Part shown: positions 6,902-16,317 of the stretch, in pieces | Layout: every line of letters starts with the position of its first letter | How positions within the stretch are numbered: the first letter of the stretch is position 1 | NCBI GenBank assembly: GCA_943327105.2 | Contig: CALPVV020000012.1 | Location: 1-36,739 of the forward strand | Reading direction: 5' to 3' | Length of the DNA stretch: 36,739 nucleotides | Source of the DNA: Nitrosovibrio sp. Nv4 | GTDB lineage: Bacteria > Bdellovibrionota > UBA1018 > CAIMNF01 | Made by a program: the position numbers and the translations under genes | The notes under the pieces: generated by a model | What the model was told of the DNA's origin: nothing | Database searches by the model: none | What the model saw: the letters and a program-made list of their open reading frames with translations, nothing else

Positions 6902-8286
6902 TTTGCACCTCCAACGAGAATTTCATCGACTTTGACCGCAGGTTGTCCAACGCTTGCTGGAATTGAACCACTGACAGAGCCGCACATTCCTGCCATCAGT
7001 TTGAAGTTGTCAGCGACCATTGAAATGCGTGAAAGCGTTTCAGGCCCGGTTCCGATCAAAGTTGCGCCTTTTACAGGCTTGTCAATTTTACCGTTTTTGA
7101 TCAGATAACCTTCTTGAACTGAAAAGTTGAATTCACCCGTTCCAGTTTTTACCGAGCCACCACCCATAGAGCGAGCGTAGATACCGTTATCAATGCTGGC
7201 GATCAATTCTTCCAACTTGTGTGGGCCGGCTTCGATAAAAGTATTGCGCATACGAGAGGCAGGTGCAAATTTGTAACTTTGTCTTCGAGCCGAACCCGTA
7301 CGGGGATGTCCGGTTTTCAACGAGCCGACATAATCAGACATGAAATTTTCAAGTTTGCCATTCTTAATGAGTTGAGTTCGTTGCGTGCTCATCCCCTCAT
7401 CATCAATTCTGATCGAACCCCAGCCTTCGTGAATTGTTCCATCATCAACCGCATTCACGGCTGCATTGGCAATCATTTCGCCCTTTTTATCCCAGAAAAC
7501 CGACGCTTTCTTTTCTACCGAGGTGGTTTCAAGCAAATGTCCGCAAGCTTCGTGGAATATCACGCCGCCAAAACCATTGTCGATTACGACTGGCATTTTT
7601 CCCGCAGGACATGGTTCTGCATTCAATGATGTCAATGCCTTCCGGGTAATTTCAGACGCGATGAATTTAGGATCCATGTTTCGGGCTAGTTCCCAACCGC
7701 CGAATCCGCCCGGGCCAAAGAAGCCCGAGTCTTTCTTGGTTCCATCGGTTGCGATGACATCTGCAGCAATGCGGGTGTAGAAGCGTTCATCATTTGCGTG
7801 CAGGCCGAGTGAGTTGAAAATTTCGATTTGTTGATGGCGTTCGATAGAGCTCGCAGTTACCTGTGAAATACTGGTACTGACTGCTCTCGCTTCGAAATCG
7901 ATTGATTTCAGAAATTGAATGCGTTCATCCAGATCATAGGACTGATTGATGCCATTGATTCCAGCGAGAGTTTGTAGAGGTGATGACCGAATAAAATCGA
8001 TTGCCTTGGTGTTTGCGGCACCTTGTTTGTCGAGTGCGCACAGTAATCGGGTAATGCGTAAAAGTTCTTCCTCGTCGGTAGAGTTGGTAAAGCCGTATAG
8101 TACTTTGGTTCCGAACAGCACTCGAATGCCGATACCAAAATCGATTCCATCTGAAATCTGTTCGATTTTTTTCGACTTCAGGGAAATAGCCAGTGATTGG
8201 TTTTTTTCAATGAATAAGTCTACAAAACTTGCGCCATCACTGATTGCACTGTTGATCACTTTTTGAGCCGTTTGTTCTTTGAGCAT
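6898..8286 (-). CDS. tldD: TldD zinc metalloprotease subunit
   Basis: TldD is the catalytic subunit of the TldD/TldE protease, a cytosolic enzyme that threads unfolded peptides through a narrow channel. The 462-residue protein has the zinc motif HEACGH at 245-250 (HExxxH: H245, E246, H250), preceded by VIDNGFGGVIF. The C-terminal Cys expected as a third metal ligand is C435, in MAGMCGSVSGSIP. GPGGFGGWE (about 191-199) and GSARRQSYKFAPASRMRNT (about 332-350) are further family blocks. It is the first gene of a tldD-tldE-outer-membrane-protein run. No Shine-Dalgarno sequence precedes the ATG at 8286, but a -10-like box lies at the leaderless distance (8293-8298). Confidence 0.95.
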   Translation of the reverse strand: MLKEQTAQKVINSAISDGASFVDLFIEKNQSLAISLKSKKIEQISDGIDFGIGIRVLFGTKVLYGFTNSTDEEELLRITRLLCALDKQGAANTKAIDFIRSSPLQTLAGINGINQSYDLDERIQFLKSIDFEARAVSTSISQVTASSIERHQQIEIFNSLGLHANDERFYTRIAADVIATDGTKKDSGFFGPGGFGGWELARNMDPKFIASEITRKALTSLNAEPCPAGKMPVVIDNGFGGVIFHEACGHLLETTSVEKKASVFWDKKGEMIANAAVNAVDDGTIHEGWGSIRIDDEGMSTQRTQLIKNGKLENFMSDYVGSLKTGHPRTGSARRQSYKFAPASRMRNTFIEAGPHKLEELIASIDNGIYARSMGGGSVKTGTGEFNFSVQEGYLIKNGKIDKPVKGATLIGTGPETLSRISMVADNFKLMAGMCGSVSGSIPASVGQPAVKVDEILVGGAK

Positions 8287-8292
8287 GCTTAT

Positions 8293-8298
8293 ATGATA
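8293..8298 (-). promoter_or_regulatory. Candidate -10 box of tldD
   Basis: On the minus strand TATCAT (five of six to consensus) ends seven bases before the tldD ATG, so transcription would start on the A of the ATG. No convincing -35 is seen. A perfect TATAAT at 8316-8321 is an alternative -10 that would give a leader of about 23 bases without a ribosome site. Confidence 0.35.
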
Positions 8299-8479
8299 AG
8301 AAATTCTAAGCAGGAATTATAGGGTAATTCTGCGTCAAAGCATTGTCATGACATAGACTCATCGCATTTCTTGCTCCTTTAGTTTCAAAATTGATGATTA
8401 GGCATTGATGCAGTTCAATCCATTTGAGAAAATAAACCGTGAGTTTCAATGCTCTACGGCAATCAAGGAAGATTAGGCC

Positions 8480-8962
8480 ATGATAAAAAAAATGAGTTTT
8501 GCGTTTTTCCCGCTACTGCTGATCTTTTTAAGCTCATCATCATTCGCCATCAATGGACCAATGGGAATTGTTTTGAATTCCAAAATCTGGAACTACTACC
8601 CACCCGGAGCTTTGAAGCCGGGCGGGCTATTACCCATCACCAAAGATGACGGTGTCGTTGCCAAGAATATTAATTCCAATCAAAAAAGAATTATCTATCT
8701 CGTTCGTGAAGTCCCTCTTACGACCACAGCGAAGGAATTTTGCAATTTGAATCAAAAGTTCTCCTCGACTGATTCTGTTGAAGTTGATGAGAAAACCTGT
8801 TTTGTGCTGGGTAAGGAAACAGACGGTTTTCGTTCTTATCAGCTGGTGTCAACCAATGTACGAAGGTTGAAGTTGCTGACCATTGCAACCAAGGTGCCGG
8901 TAAAACAGCATGAAGAAGTGCTGAAAGATTTTAAGATTTTCAAAAAAGGAATTCGCCAATGA
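8480..8962 (+). CDS. Hypothetical secreted protein, first of a coupled pair
   Basis: A 160-residue protein that I do not recognise. It has a clear Sec signal peptide (MIKKMSFAFFPLLLIFL, probably cut after SFA at about 23). The mature part begins NGPMGIVLN, has a Pro/Gly-rich stretch (YYPPGALKPGGLLP) and two cysteines, at about 89 and 108, that could form one disulfide. The C-terminal third is basic. The start has AAGGA about ten bases upstream. The stop overlaps the start of the 765-residue secreted protein by four bases (ATGA), so the two are translationally coupled and likely act together. A weak promoter, TTGATG (8391-8396) and TTCAAT (8414-8419) with a 17-base spacer, could serve the pair. 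Confidence 0.75.
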   Translation: MIKKMSFAFFPLLLIFLSSSSFAINGPMGIVLNSKIWNYYPPGALKPGGLLPITKDDGVVAKNINSNQKRIIYLVREVPLTTTAKEFCNLNQKFSSTDSVEVDEKTCFVLGKETDGFRSYQLVSTNVRRLKLLTIATKVPVKQHEEVLKDFKIFKKGIRQ

Positions 8963-11256
8963 TGACTGTTCGTTTGTTGATCGCCTTTCAACTCATCGCT
9001 GCGCCATTGATTGTTTACGCACAAACTAATTCGAATGGTGGTATGGGGAACCCGACTGGTGGTATGGGGAATCCGAATGGCAACGCTACTCTTAACCCCA
9101 CTGGTGAGCCAACGAAAAAGGGCAAACCGGTTTCAGTAGGATGTCCTTATGAAACCAAGTCGGCAGATGCCAAGTCATTGGTCGACAGCGTTACCCAGAA
9201 TGTAGATGACTTGATCAAAAAACTGGAAAAAGATGGAAAAGATTGTGCTATTCCGCCTCAAGTTCAGTCCGACTTCAATTCTTTTTCAACAGCGATTAAG
9301 AATCTGAGTAACGATCAATATCCGACTCAAAAAGACATGGGGCAGTTTTTATTGATTGGTAACTCCAGTTTTTCTTGTTCCGCAACTCATCAACCTCTTT
9401 ATTCCTTTATTGGTAGCTATATAAGTGATCGCGTCACACAGTTATCTTCTGGGGCCATGATCCCATCTTCAGTTTCTGGAATGCTTGGACAAAGTATTGA
9501 AAGTGCAATTCAGAGCTGTAAACAGTCAAATACCCCTGCTTCGGGTGTGATTGATGCCACTATTCAGGAAAACATCAAGACCTGTATTTATGAGACTCTA
9601 AAATTCAACCCTAATCAGGCAAACAACCCTTCGTCGCCGATTGATACTTATTATAGAACCGCGTGTATCGGTGATTCTTCTCAGGCATATGACGAGCAGT
9701 TTTCAAGTGATCAAAAAAAATTGGAACAAAAGAAGAAAGACTTTGAAAGCAAGGTCAGTCTCATTGCTGCTACCGCTGGCAGCATTACCAGTTCTTTGGT
9801 TAACACCGGAAACAAGTGTGCTGATGTAAAGTCAGCGCTGAATATTGCCATTCAAAAAGGAATCAATTTGACCGGCGCTTTGTCGGGACCCTGGGGGGTT
9901 CTGACGGCTTCAACACTAGCGCCGCTGGTAAATCAAACCATGGGAATGATCGGCACCAATCAGCGCAAAATTAAAAAGTTAATCGCAGTTAAGGACTCTT
10001 TTTACGAAGATGATTTCAGAGACCGTTTTTCATGCAACATCTTTCATGCAAACAAGTTGAAATGCGAATACTTCAATCGGGTCAACAGTGCTTTCATGAC
10101 CAAAGAAGCCGAATGTACTAATCCATTGGTCAGTGAAAACAGTCTTCGTGAAATCATCAATTTGGGGAAGAAGTTCAAAGAGAAAGGTCAAAAAGACCAA
10201 ACTCCAATCAGCCCGGACAAGCTGACCTCTGAACAGGCCGATTCATTCTATAAGAAAATGTTCGAAACTAAATTACAGATCAATGGATCTGAAAAGCCCC
10301 CTTACGAAGTGTTGTTTGATCAGAACAAGGGAATGGTTACGGAAGTGCTGAAGCATCAGGACGGGCTGAAGAAGCAAGGGGGAGGTAAGCAGAGATCCAT
10401 TGAAAAAGTAATGGTTCGTGAAATGAATGAACTGAAAGCAAATCTTGATCAGTTCAAAAAAGAATACGAATCAGATATGGTGGGAAATTACCCTTCAGGC
10501 GCGAAAGCAATTCAAAATGTTGTTTCAGGTTCATATAATCTTGCCATGCTCAGTTATCTGAAAATGGTTTCAGAAAAGAATGTCGAAAAAATGAGTTCTG
10601 TCTCAAAGGCGACAGTTTCGACTGCGGATGTGCCGTTTCTGATTGACGGAAAGCTTTCTCAGGAGCTTGCCGAACAGATGGTAAATCAAGCGATGGACAT
10701 GCTTTCCACGGAAATTCCAACCAATCTGGATGAGACTGCAGACTTGAGCAAAAACTTAAATCAGTTTTACGATCAATTTCTGATCAAGGATGAAATTCGT
10801 AAGAATTATATCTTGGCTCCTACAATTGAAAACCTGAAGAAGCTGACAAATGACCTGAATAAGAGTGTAAGATATGACTCTAATGGAAAACTCAAAGACG
10901 CACCGGCGCAGTTGACGACCACCCTTTATCCCATGTTTCGTGACTGTGTGATGAACTATCAGGCGGGGCTCGAACCACAGAAAGACGGCACCTTCAGTGT
11001 GAACAAGGACTACCAAAAGTCTTGCGGATTTTTAAAGTCGTGTGAAGGAACCAAAAACACCATCGGCTTGCCTTTTGACTTGAATTCGAAGGAGCAAGGA
11101 AATCCAAAGGCGACGAACGCCAAGGATTTCAAGGCGTGTTCGATTGCATATAATTTTGAACTGCTTTCAAGTCGATTCAAGGATGAAATCTTGAGCAAGA
11201 ATTCGATTTGCGGAACACCAGTCAAAGAGGCAATTCAAGGCTTGCCTAAACGTTAA
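8959..11256 (+). CDS. Large cysteine-rich secreted protein, unknown function
   Basis: A 765-residue protein with a signal peptide (about residues 1-21, cut after VYA). The mature N-terminus is a Gly/Asn/Pro-rich stretch with two copies of a seven-residue repeat, (N/T)GGMGNP. The rest is mostly alpha-helical, with Lys/Glu-rich coiled-coil-like segments (for example around 240-256 and 480-505), and contains about 16 cysteines spread along the chain, such as CGFLKSC near the C-terminus. This suggests a disulfide-stabilised periplasmic or exported protein. No enzyme motif, membrane anchor or known domain was recognised. The start could be either of the two adjacent ATGs at 8959 and 8962; the first overlaps the upstream stop. 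No terminator follows, and tRNA-Phe is convergent 21 bases later. Confidence 0.78.
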   Translation: MMTVRLLIAFQLIAAPLIVYAQTNSNGGMGNPTGGMGNPNGNATLNPTGEPTKKGKPVSVGCPYETKSADAKSLVDSVTQNVDDLIKKLEKDGKDCAIPPQVQSDFNSFSTAIKNLSNDQYPTQKDMGQFLLIGNSSFSCSATHQPLYSFIGSYISDRVTQLSSGAMIPSSVSGMLGQSIESAIQSCKQSNTPASGVIDATIQENIKTCIYETLKFNPNQANNPSSPIDTYYRTACIGDSSQAYDEQFSSDQKKLEQKKKDFESKVSLIAATAGSITSSLVNTGNKCADVKSALNIAIQKGINLTGALSGPWGVLTASTLAPLVNQTMGMIGTNQRKIKKLIAVKDSFYEDDFRDRFSCNIFHANKLKCEYFNRVNSAFMTKEAECTNPLVSENSLREIINLGKKFKEKGQKDQTPISPDKLTSEQADSFYKKMFETKLQINGSEKPPYEVLFDQNKGMVTEVLKHQDGLKKQGGGKQRSIEKVMVREMNELKANLDQFKKEYESDMVGNYPSGAKAIQNVVSGSYNLAMLSYLKMVSEKNVEKMSSVSKATVSTADVPFLIDGKLSQELAEQMVNQAMDMLSTEIPTNLDETADLSKNLNQFYDQFLIKDEIRKNYILAPTIENLKKLTNDLNKSVRYDSNGKLKDAPAQLTTTLYPMFRDCVMNYQAGLEPQKDGTFSVNKDYQKSCGFLKSCEGTKNTIGLPFDLNSKEQGNPKATNAKDFKACSIAYNFELLSSRFKDEILSKNSICGTPVKEAIQGLPKR
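9034..9075 (+). repeat. Two tandem 21-base units inside the large secreted protein gene
   Basis: Units 9034-9054 and 9055-9075 differ at two positions and encode NGGMGNP and TGGMGNP. Such in-frame tandem units can change copy number between strains. Confidence 0.8.
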
Positions 11257-11277
11257 TATTTATAAGGATTGATTAAG

Positions 11278-11353
11278 TGGTGGCCTGGGACGGAATCGAA
11301 CCGCCGACACAAGCCTTTTCAAGGCTCTGCTCTACCGACTGAGCTACCAGGCC
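11278..11353 (-). tRNA. tRNA-Phe (anticodon GAA)
   Basis: The 76-base cloverleaf folds fully. The acceptor stem is GGCCTGG with CCAGGCC, followed by A and an encoded CCA end. The D arm is GCTC/GAGC. The anticodon arm is GAGCC/GGCTT around the loop TTGAAAA, giving anticodon GAA (plus strand 11318-11320). The T arm is GGCGG/CCGTC around TTCGATT. It lies convergent to the large secreted protein gene. Confidence 0.97.
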
Positions 11354-11432
11354 GAATGGAAATCATTCAAACGAGAGATTGAAAATTATTCGAGATAGTC
11401 AAAAATTGCAACAAAAAATCTGAATATGAAGA

Positions 11433-11462
11433 GGGGCCAGCATTTTAAATGCGATTGGCCCC
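11433..11462. terminator. Hairpin between the small secreted protein gene and tRNA-Phe
   Basis: GGGGCCA (11433-11439) pairs with TGGCCCC (11456-11462), and inside it GCATT pairs with AATGC. On the plus strand TTTT follows. On the minus strand it lies nine bases past the stop of the 11472-11783 gene, with a less T-rich tail (TCTTCATATT). It probably ends that gene's transcript before the tRNA. Confidence 0.6.
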
Positions 11463-11471
11463 TTTTCGAAA

Positions 11472-11783
11472 TCAGTTTTTACTGCTTTTTTTGCTTTTCA
11501 TCGATTTTGTAGAAACCTTTTTCTCAGGTTTTACAGGCTTCGATAAGGCCTGAGCGGCGTCGAGCTCATTCATGGAATCAACCACATATTCGTCTCCGCT
11601 GTTGGCCGTATTGCCCGTCTCAGAGTCAATGCTGGTCGGAATTTCAGCTGAAGAACGCTCTAGTTTAACAGAGTCTGCATAAAGCTCGTCTGTGTTTGTG
11701 GTGGTCATTGCACTTGCATGCATAGACGCGATTCCCATGCCCCCCAGCATAAGGATACTAAAATACTTGGTTTTAACAGACAT
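11472..11783 (-). CDS. Small secreted Lys/Ser-rich protein, unknown function
   Basis: A 103-residue protein with a signal peptide (basic MSVKTK, hydrophobic core, likely cut after ASA at about 25). The mature 78 residues have no cysteine and look unstructured: an acidic, Ser/Thr-rich front half (TNTDELYADS, SIDSETGNT) and a strongly basic tail made of Lys, Ser and Pro (KPVKPEKKVS, KSMKSKKSSKN). A basic tail like this could bind nucleic acid or the cell envelope, but this is a guess. It has a strong ribosome site (AGGGGGCAG, three bases before the ATG). The promoter and leader share a pattern with the PhaR-like gene 9.6 kb away. It is divergent from groES. Confidence 0.7.
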   Translation of the reverse strand: MSVKTKYFSILMLGGMGIASMHASAMTTTNTDELYADSVKLERSSAEIPTSIDSETGNTANSGDEYVVDSMNELDAAQALSKPVKPEKKVSTKSMKSKKSSKN

Positions 11784-11786
11784 GGT

Positions 11787-11834
11787 CTGCCCCCTTTACT
11801 AAGTACGAATATTTAATTTTAACCCCTAACAATG
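11787..11834 (-). promoter_or_regulatory. Promoter and leader block shared with the PhaR-like gene (copy 1)
   Basis: Reading toward the gene: CATTGTTAGGGGT (11834-11822), then TAAAAT as a -10 candidate, nine bases, GTACTTA (11806-11800), five bases, GGGGGCAG (11794-11787), three bases, ATG. The same ordered parts precede the gene starting at 21352. The upstream part overlaps the palindrome at 11828-11843. Confidence 0.5.
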
Positions 11835-11843
11835 CGCATTGTT
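11828..11843. promoter_or_regulatory. Perfect 16-bp palindrome between divergent genes
   Basis: AACAATGCGCATTGTT is an exact inverted repeat. It lies 45 bases upstream of the small secreted protein ATG and 63 bases upstream of the groES -35. On the minus strand a TTGACA (about 11859-11864 on plus) sits upstream of it. Its size and position fit an operator for a dimeric regulator; which one is unknown. Confidence 0.45.
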
Positions 11844-11905
11844 TATTGCGGGGCGTCGCCTATGTCAACAAAAAAGATTTAATGTTAAAAAAACAGCCCC
11901 CATCA

Positions 11906-11935
11906 TTGACAATTGGGTATCCGAAACCATCTAAT
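11906..11935 (+). promoter_or_regulatory. Sigma-70-type promoter of groES-groEL
   Basis: TTGACA at 11906-11911 and TCTAAT at 11930-11935 with an 18-base spacer. The predicted start near 11942 gives a leader of about 44 bases ending in a strong ribosome site (GGAGG) before groES. No CIRCE element is seen. Confidence 0.65.
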
Positions 11936-11985
11936 CACATGAAACCAAAATAACGGTTTAACTTTAACTAAAACCCGGAGGTAAC

Positions 11986-12273
11986 ATGCAGGTTCGTCCA
12001 TTACATGATCGTGTTCTCGTAAAGAGATTCGTAGAAGAAGAAAAATCAAAAGGCGGAATCATCATTCCAGACACCGCTAAAGAAAAGCCAATCCAAGGCG
12101 AAGTGATTGCTGCAGGAACAGGCCGCGTAACTGAAGACGGAAAAGTTCGTCCACTCGAAGTGAAAAAAGGCGACAAGGTTTTGTTCGGAAAATATTCTGG
12201 AACTGAAATCAAAATTGAAGGCGAAGACTTCCTCATGATGCGCGAAGAAGACATTCTCGGCATCATTCAATAA
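11986..12273 (+). CDS. groES: Co-chaperonin GroES (Hsp10)
   Basis: GroES forms a seven-subunit cap on GroEL and closes the folding chamber. The 95-residue length is standard. The N-terminus [12 protein letters not shown] (3-14) is the family signature. The mobile-loop region lies around [17 protein letters not shown] (about 19-35), and [21 protein letters not shown] closes the barrel (about 72-92). The ribosome site GGAGG lies six bases before the ATG. groEL follows after 22 bases in the same operon. Codon use here looks more even and C-ending than in neighbours, as usual for a highly expressed gene. Confidence 0.98.
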   Translation: MQVRPLHDRVLVKRFVEEEKSKGGIIIPDTAKEKPIQGEVIAAGTGRVTEDGKVRPLEVKKGDKVLFGKYSGTEIKIEGEDFLMMREEDILGIIQ

Positions 12274-12277
12274 TTAA

Positions 12278-13942
<1,665 letters not shown>

Positions 13943-13993
13943 TTCATGCTTCCAGGCGCTTAAGCACCGGAAGGCTCAACTCAAATTGAAAAG

Positions 13994-14025
13994 GCCTCGT
14001 TGACGAAAGTCAGCGGGGCTTTTTT
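13994..14025 (+). terminator. Intrinsic terminator of groES-groEL
   Basis: GCCTCGTTGAC (13994-14004), a GAAA tetraloop and GTCAGCGGGGC (14009-14019) form an 11-bp stem with two G-T pairs, followed by six T (14020-14025). Confidence 0.92.
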
Positions 14026-14040
14026 ATTGCCACACCATAA

Positions 14041-14078
14041 GATAGTTTTTATCTATCAAACGATAGAATCAATCGAAT
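14041..14078 (+). promoter_or_regulatory. OxyR-like operator upstream of ahpC
   Basis: GATAGTTTTTATCTATC (14041-14057) has both half-sites GATAG-N7-CTATC of the OxyR dimer motif exactly. A second GATAG at 14062-14066 is followed by a poor match (CGAAT at 14074-14078). The two start 21 bases apart, against 22 in the E. coli tetramer motif. The block ends on the -35 of the ahpC promoter, where an activator would touch polymerase. Confidence 0.65.
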
Positions 14079-14106
14079 TCATAAATGACTCCATATCGGC
14101 GATACT
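14078..14106 (+). promoter_or_regulatory. Predicted promoter of ahpC-ahpF
   Basis: TTCATA (14078-14083), a 17-base spacer and GATACT (14101-14106) make a weak sigma-70 promoter of the kind that needs an activator. It abuts the OxyR-like site. Confidence 0.5.
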
Positions 14107-14137
14107 GGTTTTAGAAACAAAACCAAAGGAGCAATTT

Positions 14138-14704
14138 ATGAATACTATCATCAACAGCAAGATCCCTGATTTCAAAGTACAAGCTTATGTAAATGGAGAA
14201 TTTAAGACCATCTCTCAAGCGGACCTGAAGGGTAAATGGTCTATCTTCTTCTTCTATCCAGCTGACTTCACATTTGTGTGCCCTACTGAGCTTGGCGATA
14301 TGGCAGACAAATATTCGGAGTTCAAGAAAATGGGAGTAGAAGTTCTTTCAGTCAGCACCGACACTCACTTTGTACATAAGGCATGGCATGATGCTTCAGA
14401 TACCATTAAAAAGATTCAATACCCGATGCTTGCAGACCCAACAGGTCATCTCTCTCGTTCATTCGGAGTTCACATTGAAGAAGAAGGGCTTGCTTACCGC
14501 GGGACCTTCGTTGTGGACCCTGAAGGCAAGATCAAGATTGCGGAAATGCACGATAACGGAATCGGAAGAAATGCTGACGAATTGCTGAGAAAAGTTCAAG
14601 CAGCTCAATTCGTTGCATCGCACCCGGGTGAAGTTTGTCCGGCAAAATGGACTCCAGGGGCAAAAACTCTTAAGCCTGGACTTGATCTAGTGGGTAAAAT
14701 CTAA
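14138..14704 (+). CDS. ahpC: Alkyl hydroperoxide reductase AhpC (2-Cys peroxiredoxin)
   Basis: AhpC reduces hydrogen peroxide, organic peroxides and peroxynitrite in the cytosol. The 188-residue protein matches the AhpC subfamily. The peroxidatic cysteine is C48 in FTFVCPTEL, and the resolving cysteine is C167 in GEVCPAKW. YRGTFVVDPEGKI (about 120-132) is the usual core strand. The ATG at 14138 is chosen because AAAGGAG lies just upstream and the protein then has the standard N-terminus; the frame is open further upstream to 14000 but that stretch covers the promoter. ahpF follows 55 bases later. An OxyR-like site upstream suggests peroxide induction. Confidence 0.97.
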   Translation: MNTIINSKIPDFKVQAYVNGEFKTISQADLKGKWSIFFFYPADFTFVCPTELGDMADKYSEFKKMGVEVLSVSTDTHFVHKAWHDASDTIKKIQYPMLADPTGHLSRSFGVHIEEEGLAYRGTFVVDPEGKIKIAEMHDNGIGRNADELLRKVQAAQFVASHPGEVCPAKWTPGAKTLKPGLDLVGKI

Positions 14705-14759
14705 GTTTTAAACTCAATTTCATTGTTGGTTAATTCATCAATAATAGGAGAGCTCAGTC

Positions 14760-16313
14760 ATGTTAGATCAAGACTTGAAAGAACAATTAAAAAGTTTATT
14801 CGAAAACCTTGAACACACGATTGAGTTCTCTTATTCAAAATGTGAACAAACTGATCAATCCCAATTGATCGAGATGCTTTCTTCAGTTGCTGAAACCAGC
14901 CACAAAATTGTTTTAAAAGAATCTTCAGAGCTTGCTAGTTATCCACAATTTAAGATTTTAAAGGATGGCAGTGAAACCGGAATTCGATTCAATGGCATTC
15001 CCAATGGGCACGAATTCAGTTCACTTATTCTTGCTGTACTGAATGCTGATGGTAAAGGGCGCATGCCAGATGATGGGTTGACTGCCAGAATCAAAAACCT
15101 CAAAGGTCCTATTGAAATTAAAACCTATATTTCCCTGACCTGCGAAAATTGTCCGAATGTGGTTCAGGTATTGAACCAGATGGCCCTCTTGCACCCTGCT
15201 TTCAAGCACACCATGATTGATGGCGCCTATGTCCAAGACGAAATCTCAAGACTTGGTATTCAAGGTGTGCCGAGTGTGATGGTGAATGAAAAATTAATTC
15301 ATTCCGGAAAAATCAGTCTCATTGATTTGATTGCCAAACTTGAATCGGTATTCGGAAGTAATTCAAAAGTTGATCTTGAAAAAGATCTTGGCCAATTTGA
15401 TGTCGTGGTGGTGGGTGGTGGCCCAGCCGGTGCATCGGCCGCAATTTATAGTGCCAGAAAAGGCTTAAAAACAGCAATTATTGCTGAAAAAGTCGGTGGC
15501 CAAGTCCAAGACACCAAAGGAATCGAAAATTTGATTTCTGTTCTTTACACTGAGGGCCCTCAACTGGCGGCACAATTGCATCAACATATTCAAAGTTATC
15601 AAATCAAGTTGCTTGAGCATCGTCGAGTCATAAAAATTTCAAAAGATGCCATTAAGAAAATAGATTTGGAAGGTGGCGAGTTTCTTAATGCAAAATCAGT
15701 CATCATTGCAACTGGTGCGAAATGGAGAGAATTGGGAATCCCCGGTGAAAAAGAATATATCGGCCGTGGCGTTGCTTTTTGTCCTCACTGTGATGGTCCA
15801 TACTATAAAGGTAAAAAAATTGCAGTGATTGGTGGCGGAAATTCAGGTGTTGAAGCTGCGATCGATCTAGCCGGAATCGTTCATGAAGTGGTCTTGATTG
15901 AATTTGGTTCACAAATGAAGGCCGATCGGGTGCTTGTTGAAAAGTTAAACTCGCTACAAAATGCAACCATCATTCTGAATGCTAGATCGTCACAAATTAT
16001 CGGAGATGGCCAAAAAGTAAATGCGCTGGAATATGAAGATCGCACGGATCAATCGATCAAGATGATCAATCTTGATGGAGTATTTGTTCAAATCGGTTTA
16101 TTGCCAAATACTCAATTCCTGAAAGATACGGTTGAACTGACCAAGATGGGTGAAATTGTTGTAGATCAGAAGGGTAGAACTTCTGAACAGGGAATCGATG
16201 CTGCAGGTGATGTGACTACTACACCATACAAGCAGATCATTATCGCAATGGGTGAGGGTGCAAAAGTGGCATTGGCATCTTTTGAAGACTCGATGTACAC
16301 GTCACAGCACTAA
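14760..16313 (+). CDS. ahpF: Alkyl hydroperoxide reductase subunit F (AhpF)
   Basis: AhpF is the flavoprotein that passes electrons from NADH to AhpC. The 517-residue protein has all the expected parts. The N-terminal domain, two thioredoxin-like folds, carries the active-site pair CENC (C128, C131). The FAD-binding motif is [13 protein letters not shown] (about 216-228). The thioredoxin-reductase-like redox pair is CPHC (C341, C344) in [15 protein letters not shown]. The NADH-binding motif [10 protein letters not shown] follows, and [20 protein letters not shown] near the C-terminus completes FAD binding. GGAGAG lies upstream of the ATG. It forms an operon with ahpC. The stop is only four bases from the end of the convergent TPM gene, with no terminator between. 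Confidence 0.97.
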   Translation: MLDQDLKEQLKSLFENLEHTIEFSYSKCEQTDQSQLIEMLSSVAETSHKIVLKESSELASYPQFKILKDGSETGIRFNGIPNGHEFSSLILAVLNADGKGRMPDDGLTARIKNLKGPIEIKTYISLTCENCPNVVQVLNQMALLHPAFKHTMIDGAYVQDEISRLGIQGVPSVMVNEKLIHSGKISLIDLIAKLESVFGSNSKVDLEKDLGQFDVVVVGGGPAGASAAIYSARKGLKTAIIAEKVGGQVQDTKGIENLISVLYTEGPQLAAQLHQHIQSYQIKLLEHRRVIKISKDAIKKIDLEGGEFLNAKSVIIATGAKWRELGIPGEKEYIGRGVAFCPHCDGPYYKGKKIAVIGGGNSGVEAAIDLAGIVHEVVLIEFGSQMKADRVLVEKLNSLQNATIILNARSSQIIGDGQKVNALEYEDRTDQSIKMINLDGVFVQIGLLPNTQFLKDTVELTKMGEIVVDQKGRTSEQGIDAAGDVTTTPYKQIIIAMGEGAKVALASFEDSMYTSQH

Positions 16314-16317
16314 TGAG

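Noticed and set aside
5002-8286. RiPP or microcin cluster around tldD/tldE
   Set aside because: No small precursor gene, cyclodehydratase or dedicated exporter is near; TldD/E also occurs as a housekeeping protease.
11896-11907. CCCCCAT-like sigma-32 -10 element before groES
   Set aside because: No CTTGAAA-type -35 lies at the right distance, while TTGACA-N18-TCTAAT just downstream is a better promoter.
14000-14137. N-terminal extension of ahpC by 46 codons
   Set aside because: It covers the groEL terminator tail, the OxyR-like site and the promoter; the ATG at 14138 has the ribosome site and gives the standard AhpC length.
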